DNA of 64,000 bases from Scatophagus argus (lineage: Eukaryota > Chordata > Actinopteri > Scatophagidae). The notes below the pieces were generated by a model. It ran no database searches, was not told the DNA's origin, and saw only the letters and a list, made by a program, of their open reading frames with translations. Within the stretch, counting starts at the first letter, position 1; every line of letters begins with the position of its first letter. A program made the translations under genes and the position numbers. The stretch is from NCBI RefSeq assembly GCF_020382885.2, contig NC_058512.1:5668802-5732801 (forward strand), in the 5' to 3' direction. Below are positions 51,271-63,442 of this stretch, one piece after another.

Positions 51271-54200
51271 TCTCTCTGTCTGACCCCTTTTCTAAGGCCC
51301 GGCCCCTCCAGAATTCTCTTTTTTGCATGAGCAGAAGTGTCATCAGACCTAAAAACTTTCGTGGAGAAGCCCTGTGAGAGCCACATACATTTTGCAGCTT
51401 CACCAGCGCTCATGTCCTCCTTTCTGCAGTGTCAGTTTAACCCCTGCTTCCCTGGAGTGAAGTGTGTCAACACTGCTCCGGGCTACCGCTGTGACGCCTG
51501 TCCGCTGGGCTTCACCGGCCTGCCAGTGGAGGGTGTGGGAGTTTTGTTCGCCCAAACCAACAAACAGGTACAAGATTGGATGAAATATGGAGGACTTTTT
51601 ACACAAAGACTAGAACATAAAACAGGATGCAAAGTACACACTAGATCAAAGGAGACATGAAACATCATTATAAAAATGGTTTCCCATGTAATCTTACTGC
51701 ATGAAAATACAGGCCAACACTTTATATTACAGCCCTCAAAAGGTGGTGTAATTATTGGATCGATTATTGGGTAGAGAATAAGATGACATAAGAGGAAAGA
51801 AGTGTAGGAGGGTTCCTTTATTACAGTGCAAGTCTGGGCTATGTGGCCAGTAAAATATAGTGGTCCCTTGTTCATCCCCTATTTTAAGGTTATAACAAGT
51901 AAATATTGAAAACGAGGGCTGGATATTTCACATGTAACAGGTAGTTTTAAAGGTACTCCAGGTCCCTGATAGACACAATTTATTTCTGCAAATTCTGCAA
52001 AAATGCATTATTGGTGCTTCAGTGCATAGGTGGTCACAATTTGACCTTTTTAGAACTTTTAAAACTTTTTTAAATGAACCACATGAGATTGCAAATCTGT
52101 CTGGTAACTATTTCATGTGAAACATGACCAGGGGCCCCAGCTAGATTTTCTGTAAGGGTTCACAGACCAAAAAGACCGAGGGCTACTGGTTTAATCTTTG
52201 TATTACATTTGGTTAACATTTGTTTTTTGAAATAAATAAATATAGTGAAGTCAAAAGTACAATAAAAAGTACAATTTTACCATCTGAAAGTAGTGGAGTA
52301 AAAATACAGAAAATACATAAAATGGTAATACTCAGGTAAAGAGGAAAGGTGTGTTTGCATTCATAATTTTGCCCATTTCAGGTGTGCGACGACATCGACG
52401 AATGCCAAGGACCCAACAACGGAGGCTGCACTCCAGATTCACAGTGTCACAACACTGAGGTAAGACTGTTGTCAAATATTATCTGGACACCACTCACGGT
52501 TTATGCAGGTCATCGTGTTTTTTCATTTGTGTGGCTTAACAACTGCTGTCCAAAGAAACCGTATGTCCTCATTCCACACAGGGCTCCTACCACTGCGGCA
52601 GCTGTAAGACAGGCTTCACAGGAGACCAGGTGAACGGCTGCAAGCCAGAGATCAGCTGTGGCAACAGCCTGACCAACCCCTGTGACGTCAACGCTCAGTG
52701 TCTTGTAGAGAGGGACGGGTCCGTCTCTTGTCAGGTGTGATTTCACGCTTCTTTCACTCAAAACTTCGCACACATCGTGACTGACTTTCTGAAGGGTTTC
52801 ATTTGTCTTGTCAGTGCGGAATTGGCTGGGCCGGTAACGGATACCTGTGTGGGAAGGATACAGACATTGATGGATACCCGGATGAGAAACTCAAATGTAA
52901 AGATGTAAACTGTAGAAAGGTAGGCAAAGGGCAAATTGTCAGCAAATGCAACTTTGTTGTCATAGACAGGCCTTTATATTTTCATTCTTCATCTGTGACA
53001 TCTCTTCACAGGATAACTGCATCTACGTTCCTAACTCGGGTCAAGAGGATGCCGACAGGGATGGTCAAGGAGACGCCTGTGACGAGGATGCAGATGGTGA
53101 TGGTATACCAAACGAACAGGTTGGTCTGAATAACTAAAGTGTTGCTTAATGAGTGGGAAAAAATCTCCTTCCTCTTAAACTAAATAAACAATTTAAAAAC
53201 CCTCTTGGATTAGCTGGAAAAAGCAAAGTAAAAGAAGTACTTCTTCCACTGCTGCTGCAGATAATCGCATGCACTCACAGAAATACACATGCTGTGAATG
53301 AGACCTTTGTGCTGTCCGTCTCAGGACAACTGCTGGTTGAAGCCCAATCTGGACCAGAGGAACAGCGATAAGGACAGCCACGGCGACGCCTGTGATAACT
53401 GTCGCATGGTGGAGAACCCTGACCAGAGGGACACTGACAGTGACGGCAAAGGGGACGCTTGTGATGATGACATGGATGGAGATGGTATGGAGAGAAATTA
53501 CATCACTAACACTGACGCTCGCACTTATATAACTGGCATCACTGAAGGCACTCAGTGTTGTGACTTCACATCTCCACCCTGCTATTACACTCAATTATTC
53601 AAGAATCATACTCATGTAGGCAGATTTTTATTTAAAACAAAAACATTTTCAAGAAACATATCATATATAGGAGTATGGGAGCTTTTGTGAGCCAGGTGAG
53701 GCATGAGGAACAGGAAATATATTTATATATAAAGTCAAGGCCAATTGCAGTCTGACCCCAAAGCGAAACTGAAGCTTTGATCATTCACCAGTATGATTAC
53801 ACCCCAAAACGCCCCACAGGAGAGAAGATAGTTTTTCCTTATCTCTGCTGTTTGACCTTTATGTATTTGTGGTGCTGCTGCTGCCTCCCTGCGATGAATG
53901 AAAAACATCATGTGAACACAAACCGGTGTTCGCAGACATAGCAAATGCAACATTGCAACCTAGTGGCGAAACCTCAAATAATACATCATAAAATCATTTA
54001 GCTGATCGAACTGTAGTATGGGTACAATGTCTCAGCTCCCCTATGCATTCATTAAACAAATATAAATCCATTTAAGTTTTATTTTATTTCCATTGTCAAA
54101 AAAAGGCAGTTAAATGACTTGTTTTACAATAGAGCTGCAACTAACCATTATTTTCATTCATTCACAAAGAAGTGACAGAAAATTGTGGAAAATTATCAAA

Positions 54201-57200
54201 TCGGTTTCCTAAAGCCCAAGGTGACATCTCTAAGTACCTTGTTTTTGTCTAACCAATGGTCCAAAGCCCAAAGACATTCACTTTACTGCCACATGAGAGA
54301 AATGTGACTGTTTATCAAAATTGGTGCAGATGATTTTGTTCCACATACCCATGGAGTCAGACTGACTGCCAACCAACACAAACCATCTCCTCCTCTCTTG
54401 ACGTTTGGCGAGCAGGCGTGAAGAACTTTCTGGACAACTGTCAGCGTGTCCAGAACAGAGACCAGCTGGACCGGGATGGAGACGGCGTGGGAGACGCCTG
54501 TGACAGCTGCCCCGACATCCCCAACCCAAATCAGGTTAGTCACTGCGAGATGAATAGCTGTGGTGGGAAATACCTACATTACATTACAATAGTACATTTA
54601 ACCAAGTTTTTTGAGATACTTATACTTTGCTTTGGTATTTATTTATTTATTATTCGGTATTTATTTGCTATTTCTTTCGGTATTTTTGTGCTTATACTTA
54701 TACTTGCATTCCACTACTTTTCCAAGGGCAAATGTTGTACTTCAGGGATGGTTTCCTGTAAATAATCTAAGATGTAGCTAAGAAAAAGCAAATATTAGAG
54801 AAAAGTCAGAAAAAAATACACATTTGTGCCTTTTCCCTTCTTTGCTTCCACATTAATCATCTCTGGTTGTCTCTTTTGATGTACATGTACAAGTACCTCT
54901 GATTGATAATACCCTTGTACTTGTTTAAAGGATCTAAGTACTTCATGTGTGAGGAAGTGGTGCTTTTGGTGAACTCTCTGCTCTTGTTTCAGTCTGATGT
55001 TGACAATGATCTGGTTGGAGACTCCTGTGACACAAACCAAGACAGGTAGAAATATTGTCACATTCTGCAGATATCTGACCTGTTTTTCAACAAGAGCCAG
55101 TCCCACAGCTTTCAATTACATCGTGTTTCACTTCCTCTGTAGTGACGGAGACGGTCACCAGGATACCAAGGATAATTGCCCACTCGTGATCAATAGTTCC
55201 CAGCTGGATACTGACAAAGACGGTCTGGGTGACGAGTGTGACGACGATGATGACAATGATGGGATCCCTGACATTCTGCCACCAGGACCGGACAACTGCC
55301 GGCTGGTACCAAACCCTGACCAGACTGACGACAACAGTGAGTGCTAGTTTCAGATACGAGCACTCTCAAATACCACACAATCAAAACATGAATGTTTAGA
55401 TATTATTGTTCACATCTTTGGCTGAAAGCAATCTTGACGAATAGAGATAAACTTTCACAATTTCATCTCCTCGCCGACATTCTCCCTGAACTGTTCCTGA
55501 CTAAACATTATGTGCGTTATTGGGCCAAAGTCTCACACCCACACAGATCAGGTAAAAAGTGGAAGATTAAGCGGCAGTTTTTGTTGGGTAAAAATGCCTG
55601 CATGTGCACCCATTTGTGACTCACTGGGACAGTACTTGTGTAAAAATGGGCTCTGAAATCAGTGGGAGTGGAGTGTCAATTTAAATTAAGTGGGAGGGAC
55701 AGTTTTTGATAGAAGTTCAGTGATGGTAAGTGGACAGACCTTCAGGATGTCCCAAACAATCTATATCTATATTTGTGCTTCTAAAATCACAGTTTAGAAA
55801 TGGCCTTTTTATCCAAATGTGGTCAACAGTTTGGAAAATATGAAAACAGAAAAAGTTTATTTGCCTCAGTAGGAGCTTAGTAAATTAATAAGGATGTCCA
55901 TGTTGGGAAAGATATTCATGCATTTTCCAAACTGAGAAGCAGTAGCACACACTGAGGTTTGTATGCCAAGAATCATCAAGAAAGTCTGCGACCTTTTTGA
56001 TGTCATAGCTGTTGTACTTTCACAGCCTTAATCAGTCACTTATTTCCTTCCATTTTATAATCCATATCATTGAACAGATTCTGAACTGTACGTGACATTT
56101 TACAAGGAACAAACAACACGCACTGTGCCAGAGAATTGACACCATAGTACTTTTTTTTAGCATGGCCAAAGCAGCACAGTATTAATTTAATTCTGATAAC
56201 ACACTCACACGGCAGGATGCAGATTGAGCTTCAACACGATCAATCAAAATTACATCAAAATGCAACACACATTCTTGTTACTTTAACACTCCTCCCTTTA
56301 AGAAAGGACATTTTTTGCATATTTGGGATATTTTATATTCAGGCCTTGCAGCTCTGCATCCTCATAAAAGAGACATCAATTTTCTTCAGAGGCAGGCCTT
56401 TTTGACGTTTTTGTTGAAGCTAAAATCTCCTCAATGTGATAAGACAAAACACACAGGTTCTTAAATGGAAAATGAAAGGAGTGCATCGTTTTGCAGTTGG
56501 CACAACACAATCTAGTGTCTGTAATCAAAAACTAACTTTTAATAAGTTCCTGCACCCGTAGCTGGATCGCAAAACAGCAATCCTCTGTCTTTTTGCACTT
56601 TAAGACTAAATCCCTTCACTGTTGTCCCTCAGATGATGGTGTTGGAGACATCTGTGAGTCCGACTTCGACCAGGACAAAGTGATTGACAGGATTGACAAC
56701 TGTCCAGAGAATGCTGAGGTTACCTTGACTGACTTCAGGGCCTATCAGACGGTGGTCCTGGACCCTGAGGGCGACGCCCAGATTGACCCCAATTGGGTTG
56801 TTTTGAATCAGGTGAGATTACTGTTGATGCTGCAGCTTTCCTCTACATGTGCAGTGGCTACAAGTTAAAGCTTGCTATAATCGATATTTTTTATGATAAC
56901 AGTGGCTCAAATGAAAATAGGAGAGTTGCTTGCAGAACATTATCCCCTGAATGTGCACCTTCCTTAGGCTTTATGGAGCTTGAGTCTCAGCAAATCATTT
57001 AGCTGTCTGGCTCTTAACTTTACTGGTTTGGCTCACTCTCAGCACTTTTACAGCTTGGTTTTCAGCCGCAACAGGCAACTGTTCTCCGCAAAAAAGCTCT
57101 AAAAACCCATAACCTTCTCAACACCAAACAGTGGACAGACACTAGTTAGCAACTAGCTGGTGAACAGAGTAGCCCTTTTAGCAGCTAAAGAGTCTGATAT

Positions 57201-58870
57201 CTCCTGCAGGAGTTGGTAGAGACCAGACACAGAGCTAAAATAGAATTAAAATTGGGCTTGCATTCATTAGCCACATACACAACTCCAAATGATGGATGTG
57301 AAAACAAGCAACTATTTGCTAGTAAGCTCACCATATCAACTTAGAGGAAAACCCATTTGTTAGCTCACAGTTGGTTTTCACTGCCCCCAAACGGCCTAAA
57401 AACAATCAATGACTGCAGGTTTAGTCCATTACTAAAAACTAAATATACAGTACAGGCAAAACAACTTGTAAAAGGCTTAAAATATAAGGTGCAATTCATA
57501 ACACTTTAGCAAATGAAAGTGCAGAATTAGCTCATTAACTCTCTCTTTCTTACACAGGGAATGGAAATTGTTCAGACCATGAATAGTGACCCTGGACTTG
57601 CTGTTGGTAAGATGAATTTCTTGTTGTTGAATATTGAATCATGAATGTACACAATGTTCTCTAAAGAACTCATTACACTTTGTCTTATCAGGTTATACTG
57701 CTTTCAGTGGAGTAGACTTTGAGGGCACCTTTCACGTGAATACAGTGACTGATGACGACTATGCCGGCTTCATCTTTGGCTACCAGGACTCGTCCTCCTT
57801 CTACGTAGTGATGTGGAAGCAGACTGAACAGACCTACTGGCAGGCAACACCCTTCAGAGCTGTGGCTGAGCCAGGCATCCAGCTTAAGGTGAAAGTACAA
57901 GTCATGTCACAAATCCCCAGCAGCAGATTCATACCCATCCTATTTTTATCCCACAACATATCTCCTACATTTCTGCCCTTCTCTTACCCGCCTGCTACCA
58001 CATTCCCATCTCACTTCTCTTTGTCTTGTTCGTCAGGCTGTGAAGTCTAGAACAGGCCCCGGGGAGCACTTGAGAAACTCGCTGTGGCACACGGGAGACA
58101 CCAATGACCAGGTTCGTCTGCTGTGGAAAGACCCAAGAAATGTGGGCTGGAAGGACAAGGTATCCTATCGTTGGTACCTGCAGCACCGCCCACAGGTTGG
58201 ATACATCAGGTACAACAAAGCTGCTAGATACAGTAGTTGTCTACATATTGGTAGATGAATAGTTTGATGTTTTGGGAAATTCACTTATTCTCTTTCTTGC
58301 CAAAAGTAAGATGAGTAGATTGTTATCATTCTCATATTGGTCTGGTCAGTATGTGGCTGACTGACCGGAAAGAAACTTCAGACCTGGGACATGCAGCACT
58401 GATTAAATCCCTTCCTGTGTTTTATTTAGGGCACGGTTTTATGAGGGAACTGAGCTGGTGGCCGACTCTGGCGTGACAATTGACACGACCATGAGAGGAG
58501 GACGACTTGGTGTTTTCTGTTTCTCTCAAGAAAACATCATCTGGTCCAACTTGAAATACCGCTGCAATGGTAAGGAAACACTTAATCAAGAATCCATTTA
58601 CATTTATACCTGATTTACAATTTTTTTAACTATTGTGATGACATGCCAGGGAACACTTGGCTTGTCTTTTTGCTACTCTCAAAGCATTTTACTCGGGTCT
58701 GAAAAGCGGGAAAGTATTTAGTGCTTGCATTTTGTCTTTCTGTTGAAGCAGCAATTATAGATGTTAATAGAATTAGCTTGTCTCACGATACCTCACTCTT
58801 TGCTTCCACAGACACCATCCCAGAGGATTTCCAGGAGTTCAGCACTCAGCACGGCGTTGACTCGCTCTAA
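46340..58870 (+). CDS. thbs4b: Thrombospondin-4, complete, 22 coding exons, 940 aa
   Basis: Coding exons: 46340-46418, 49570-49767, 50073-50323, 50445-50547, 50723-50805, 50921-50972, 51075-51226, 51430-51567, 52382-52459, 52582-52734, 52815-52919, 53012-53119, 53325-53484, 54416-54534, 54993-55045, 55143-55336, 56633-56811, 57558-57606, 57692-57888, 58037-58209, 58430-58569 and 58812-58870. All borders are GT-AG, all phases agree, and the total of 2823 nt ends in TAA. Order: signal peptide (residues 1 to about 25), laminin-G-like N domain, coiled coil ending in SECQACG (pentamer-forming cysteines), four EGF-like modules, calcium-binding type 3 repeats (DxDxDGxGDACD), and the lectin-like C domain. 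The C domain reads almost like human THBS4 (for example [20 protein letters not shown]). The protein is a secreted matrix pentamer of tendon, muscle attachment and heart. The short coiled-coil-to-EGF linker ([12 protein letters not shown]) fits teleost thbs4b as I remember it. The a/b label is less certain than THBS4. Confidence 0.95.
46419..49569 (+). other. Intron 1 of thbs4b
   Basis: The intron separates the signal-peptide exon from the N domain, from GTGAGT at 46419 to CAG ending at 49569. It contains CA-rich simple repeat near 46591-46615, a dispersed repeat at about 47800-48085 and nothing recognisable as an exon. First introns of matrix genes often carry enhancers; none can be identified here. 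Confidence 0.8.
47800..48085 (+). repeat. Dispersed teleost repeat copy in thbs4b intron 1
   Basis: Blocks aaaaatctctaaaaactcg, ataacttctcagtgccaaac, agccagatactttggtggag and accaaaaatagagctaaaag match the intron 17 copy at 56865-57430 in the same order. Confidence 0.7.
49850..50025 (+). repeat. Dispersed teleost repeat copy in thbs4b intron 2
   Basis: Blocks ttcagctcgctgttttggtt, catctaaagagtcagataa, tcagcaatttggtggagacc and aaaaactgcaacc are the same family as the copies in introns 1 and 17. It fills much of this 305-bp intron. Confidence 0.65.
51240..51267 (+). repeat. (GT)n microsatellite beside the exon 7 donor of thbs4b
   Basis: The run starts only 13 nt after the exon 7 GTAAGA donor (51227-51232). 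GT/UG runs this close to a 5' splice site can bind CELF- or TDP-43-type splicing factors. Confidence 0.95.
52200..52345 (+). repeat. AAGTA-rich dispersed repeat in thbs4b intron 8
   Basis: Blocks agtcaaaagtacaataaaa, gtagtggagtaaaaatacag and taaaatggtaatactcaggt are typical of a very common fish repeat built on AAGTA/ACTCAAGTA units. Related reversed sequence lies in intron 14 near 54570-54950. Confidence 0.55.
54570..54950 (-). repeat. AAGTA-type dispersed repeat (reverse) in thbs4b intron 14
   Basis: Gagatacttatactttgctt, tatacttgcattccactact and gtacatgtacaagtacctct read on the minus strand as the same AAGTA/ACTT-rich family as at 52200-52345. The copy is degraded. Confidence 0.45.
56865..57430 (+). 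repeat. Long copy of dispersed teleost repeat in thbs4b intron 17
   Basis: This is the fullest copy in the window. Blocks include cttgctataatcgatatttt, ttcagccgcaacaggcaact, ctctaaaaacccataacctt, agctaaagagtctgatatct, gagttggtagagaccagaca and acaactccaaatgatgg. Shorter copies are in introns 1 and 2 and at 22570-22760. Confidence 0.7.
58252..58370 (-). repeat. Dispersed repeat copy in thbs4b intron 20, 'tttgggaaatt' end
   Basis: Gaatagtttgatgttttggg, aaattcacttattctctttc and ttgccaaaagtaagatgagt correspond to the opposite strand of the family at 1803-1965. The copy lies between exons 20 and 21. Confidence 0.6.
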
Positions 58871-59822
58871 AGGCAAGACAAAAGTCTGACACCAAATCTT
58901 CACAGCATGCTTGTGTGTGGGAGTCCAGGAGTGTGTGTGTGTGTGTGTGTATGTGTGTGTGTGTGTTTGTGTCTGTCTGTCTGGGTATTTTTGTGTACAC
59001 TTACTGTGCATATATGACCACAAGATTCGTACTGTATGTGCGTATTATCATGTCCGTTTCCTTTTCGCAATGGTGTCCTCCTGTTTAATCATCTCTTAAG
59101 TGGTTTTGTGTGACATGACAAAACATGTGTTACCCTAGCAGAGCCATGACTTAGTAATGCCAGTATCTATCTGCTAACAACAACGTCTGGGAACGACATG
59201 CTGCTAGTCATAGCACAACAGGTAAGACTGCAGCAACAAAACCCATTTAATAGTGCTCTTTATTTCTAAGAGGCAGACTGTGTGATTTTTATTTTTTTCA
59301 CAAGTTGAATTGTCATACTTTAAGTCAAGTTTTTAAAATTGGTCACAGTTGTAAAAGAAACACACAAAGCATTTAAAAACCCTAGCTGAATATGCTAAAT
59401 GTTGTAAGTTATAATGTTTGTTTGTTTTTTTTTCATTGAACATGATGCAACATGACATGGCATAAGAACATAAACATCACAAAAGGCTAATAATGGACCT
59501 ATTTCAATATGACCTTTGCATATTGTTTTAGCACAAGAGGCCCCAGCAGACCCCAGTTTCCCATACACCTTGGACATTTTCAAAATAAAGGTCTAAAGGT
59601 TTTTCTCCCACAGAGAAGTGATTTTAGCTTAAGTGTAGTATTATAAACATGTTCAAGCAACTGCAAGGACAGTTATCACCAGAGAAACACCACCAAAACC
59701 TGTTTTGGATTGGTTTGTTGTATGTGCTTAACCATCAGCACTGTATTTTTACTCTTTTTGTGGAGAGGATGAACAGCTCAAATGTTGTATGACTCAAAAA
59801 TCAATTATTGTAGATGATTAAA
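58871..59822 (+). other. 3'UTR of thbs4b with candidate poly(A) signals
   Basis: After TAA there is a GT/ATGT microsatellite (58930-58975). Two candidate hexamers follow: AATAAA at 59584-59589 and ATTAAA at 59817-59822. The latter is followed by a T/G-rich stretch (cttgttttgtctctg) of the kind seen downstream of cleavage sites. The true 3' end cannot be fixed from sequence. Confidence 0.55.
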
Positions 59823-62030
59823 GCTCAGTGTAACCTTGTTTTGTCTCTGCATCATTTTGGTTCCTAAGATCTTGATCATTTCATATCCATGGACCAGGTC
59901 AAAATGAAGGGCTGTAAAATGTATTGAAATTCAAGTTGAGGTTCATGTAAAGGGTGACATCATCAGCATTCTTTTTTTCTTCAAGAATATTTACATCTTA
60001 GATAATGCTTGCTTGAAAATGCCTTGAAAAAGACTGTCTATGGATAGCTCCGGTGAACCACTCAAATGCATGAAAGTGACCAAACATAACAATCTCATTG
60101 TTTAGCTTGAGCAGGAAATACTTTCCTAATAAGAACATTCCTCTCCCTGATTAGCTGCTGAGATAAAAGAGAGACTTTGGTCTTTGCTCTCCTCCAGGGT
60201 CCTCCAGGGAAAAGACGATGATGAGTGTTTTTTACGCTTTAATACAGATGAGAAGAAGCTACATAACATCAAGCAGATTCTTTTATATCTGGCCTTTCTT
60301 TTTTTTATCAAGTATGTATGCGTGCTATGATTAATTTAGCTGGTACGGTAGGTAGGTTTTTCACGGAGCTGTAATATATCTTCAATTCAAAAGGTAAGGT
60401 AAAAGATTTCTTTAATTCTTTTAAGATAACAAGTTAAACTAGTCACCTGTAAATGAACAGATGGGCCCAGTGCGACTTAAAGTGCTGTTTTAATGATCAG
60501 AAATAATAAAATGTAACTGGTAAACAGCACAATGTTTGCCTAGTCTGTATTACTTCATGGTATGTTGGTAAAATAAAATTAAATTAAAAAATAAATCAGA
60601 AAATCAATAAATCAATCACATCCAGATTCTATCAGGTCTTCAATGGGCTGCTTTTGCTTTCAGTCTGGAGGAAGAATTGTATTCATCTATCTGTAGACTG
60701 ATGGGGTTTTTTTTGGTCCGCTGACTGAATGCGAAGGTTGTTGCTGATGCTGTTTTGTGTTTTTTCTTTTTTAAGAATCATTATTTAACCCAGACTTTGA
60801 CTGAACTCTGTAAAACTTGATTTGCATAAAAGCAAACAATTAGGCAGGGTGCTGCCACCACTCAGCAAGCTATTTTAATCCTAACGAGGGTGAATAAGCA
60901 CTAACCCTGCACCTGGTATTCAACAGTGAACGAGTGCGACCGCAGTTTGACAGCCACAGTAGCAAGCTGCAGTATTGTGAGAATAAAAAACAACTCAGCA
61001 ACTCAGGGGCCTCATCAAAATGCTCAAACAAAGGAAACCAGCAACAACAATAGCCATAGTAACAAAAAACATAAAAATATGACGTTTCAATGGAAGCAGT
61101 ATCATGGTCTGAAGTATTATTTGATCACACACTCAGTTGCAAAAGTTACTGCAGAGTTGTGTTCAGCAGCTTCCATATTTGTTGGTTTGTAGCACAGAAG
61201 AAAAAAGGCTGCCGACAGAGTTTAGAGATCAAGAGGTTCACCGCTCACTGAGAAAAAAGAAACACACCCAGGCTTTCATGCAGAGAACTGTGACTGAGGA
61301 TGTTGACGGTAACAGTGTGAAGCTCTTTGGGAAATCTGCTTTGATCACTCCTTCAAAAAGATATAAACACAAAAAAAAGAAAGAACAGAAAATGATGTGG
61401 CAAACTGGCAGTGAAGTTTCGATTTTAGCTCACACTCCTCTGCTGGAATTGTTTCCACCTCAGGGAGCAAAGGGAGTCACGCTGATTTAGTTTGTGTGCA
61501 GGGAAGCATCGACTTGTCTGTAATTTGTGCTGGGGAAGGATGAATGACGATATCTCACAATATCAGGGCCTAAAATTAAGAGTAAACAACACTGAGTATC
61601 AAATTTGGATAATATTTTACGGATTGGGTAATGGAAGCTTTGTTGAGCCTTGACTTGAAAGCTATAAAAACAGAGTCTATGCCAGTGGCTTTTTGAGGAT
61701 TAGTCATTATCATTAACATTAGTTTTGAAGGTTTTTGGTTGCAGACAGTGATGTCAACTTGCAAGACAAATAAGAAGATTTAAAAACAAGTCCAAAATTT
61801 ATAATAAGAATAATAAAATAATAAGAAGAATTTATTTATATTAGCAGTATTTTTTTTTTGGTGGTGCAGAAAATGTGGAAAACACAAGCAGATTAAAATT
61901 TTGTTTGACAGAATAAATGATGGATTATTCACAAAGCTTGATATAATCTGTACAGCCAAAGAAAAAAATAAAGACCCTGTAACAACACTGATTTATAATT
62001 TTGGTGCCAGTGCTTAGTAGATTTGAGATA
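59823..62030. other. Intergenic region between thbs4b and the Tc1-like element
   Basis: AT-rich with poly-A and poly-T runs. Open frames at about 60926-61490 show no recognisable domain and are Lys/Gln-rich as expected for A-rich DNA. No RNA gene or exon was recognised. Confidence 0.55.
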
Positions 62031-63223
62031 CAGTGCATCTGGAAAGTATTCACACTACTTCGCTTTTTGCACATTTTTTTATGTTACAGTCTCATTCCAA
62101 AATGGATTTAATTCATTTTTTCCCTCAAAATTCTACACAAAATACCCCATAATGACAAAGTGAAACAAGTTTGATTCATTTTTTTGCATATTTGTTAAAA
62201 ATGAAAAACAAAAAATGTAACATGGACCTAAGCATTCACATTCTTTGCCATGACACTCAAAATTGAGCTCAGGTGCCTCCTGTTTCCATTGATTATCCCT
62301 CAGAGGTTTCTACAACTTGAGCTGAGTCCACCTGTGGTAAGTTCAGCTGATTGGGCATGATTTGGAAAGGCACACACCTGTCTATATAAGCCCTCACAGT
62401 TGACGGCGCGTGTCGCAGCACAAACCAAGCCAAATTCTCCAAACAGCCAAACAAAATTCTGATGATACAAATCATCAGATGATGATACAAATATTAAGCT
62501 CTTTGACATGAATGACAAGTGTCATGTCTGGAGGAAACCAGGCACTGCTCATCACCTGACCAATGCCATTCCTAATGTTAAGCATACTGGTGGTAGCATC
62601 ATGCTGTGGGGATGTTCTGCAGCAGCAGAAACTGGGAGACTAGTGAGGGTCGAGGGAAAGATGACTGCAGCAATATACAGACACATCTTTGCTGATAACC
62701 TGCTTCCAACAGGACAATGAGCCTAAGCATACAGCCAACATCACAAAGGAGTGGCTTCAGGACAACTCTTTGAATGTCCTTGAATAGCCCAGCCAGAGCC
62801 CAGACTTGAACCCTATTGAGAATCTCTGGAGAGATCTGAAAATGGCTGTGCGCTGACACTCCCCATCCAACATGATGGAGCCTGAGAGGTTCTGCATTAA
62901 AGAGTGGGAGAAACTGCCAAATAATAAATTACTTATAGAATCATATTCAAAAAGACTTGAGGCTGTAATTGCTGCCAAAGGGGCTTCAACAAAGTATTGC
63001 TCACAGGGTGTGAATACTTAAATAAAGTAAATGTTATATATAAAAATATATTTTAATAAATTTGCTGAAAAAATTCAAGCAAACTTGTTTCCCATTGTCA
63101 TTATGGGATATTTTGTGTAGAATTTTGAGGGGAAAAAATGAATTTAATCCATTTTGGAATGAGACTGTTACATAACAAAATGTGCAAGAAGTGAAGCAGT
63201 GTGAATACTTTCCGGATGCACTG
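62031..63223 (+). mobile_element. Decayed Tc1/mariner-type DNA transposon
   Basis: The left end cagtgcatctggaaagtatt, preceded by TA, is the near-perfect inverse of the right end aatactttccggatgcactg. The inverted match extends over roughly 140 bp on each side. The right TA is mutated to CA. Inside, reading rightwards, are pieces of a Tc1-family transposase: [15 protein letters not shown], then after breaks WPSQSPDLNPIE and LWRDLKMAV. The DNA-binding half and part of the catalytic core are deleted near 62435-62500, and frameshifts and stops interrupt the rest. At 1193 bp it is shorter than intact Tc1 elements (about 1.6 kb) and cannot encode an active enzyme. Confidence 0.92.
62508..62978 (+). 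pseudogene. Tc1-family transposase remnant
   Basis: The open piece at 62508-62720 encodes the middle of the enzyme ([10 protein letters not shown], then GGSIMLWGC). A frame change follows, and the end of the catalytic region is recognisable from NSLNVL through WPSQSPDLNPIE to KRLEAVIAAKG at about 62975. The first and second catalytic aspartate regions are damaged or missing, so it is a fossil. Frame: plus strand, within the element at 62031-63223. Confidence 0.85.
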
Positions 63224-63264
63224 CATTTCACAGGAAAACTTTGAAAACTTTGACTTGTTCGTGA

Positions 63265-63385
63265 CACTAGACGAAAAGTCAGAAGATGATGATGTCAATA
63301 AGTTTTACTCTCTGGGCACCATGAATATCTGTACCAAAGTGGTGTCAACCCATCCAGCAGTTGTTGAGACAGACTGACTGACTTT
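63265..63385 (-). repeat. Fragment of the 'ccactttggt' dispersed repeat (reverse)
   Basis: Ctgggcaccatgaatatctg, taccaaagtggtgtcaaccc and atccagcagttgttgagaca are the opposite-strand form of the element at 28195-28530. Confidence 0.55.
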
Positions 63386-63442
63386 GCACAATTATACATA
63401 CTGCAATAAAATGGCAACTGTGATAAACTGTTCACAGCCAGC

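Noticed and set aside
53298..53690. Open frame running past thbs4b exon 13 as a longer exon
   Set aside because: The THBS4 sequence stops exactly at the GTATGG donor at 53485 and resumes in phase at 54416 with [10 protein letters not shown]; the extension is intron.
62508..62720. 70-codon open frame as a free-standing gene
   Set aside because: The residues are the middle of a Tc1 transposase, and the frame lies inside a decayed transposon with terminal repeats.
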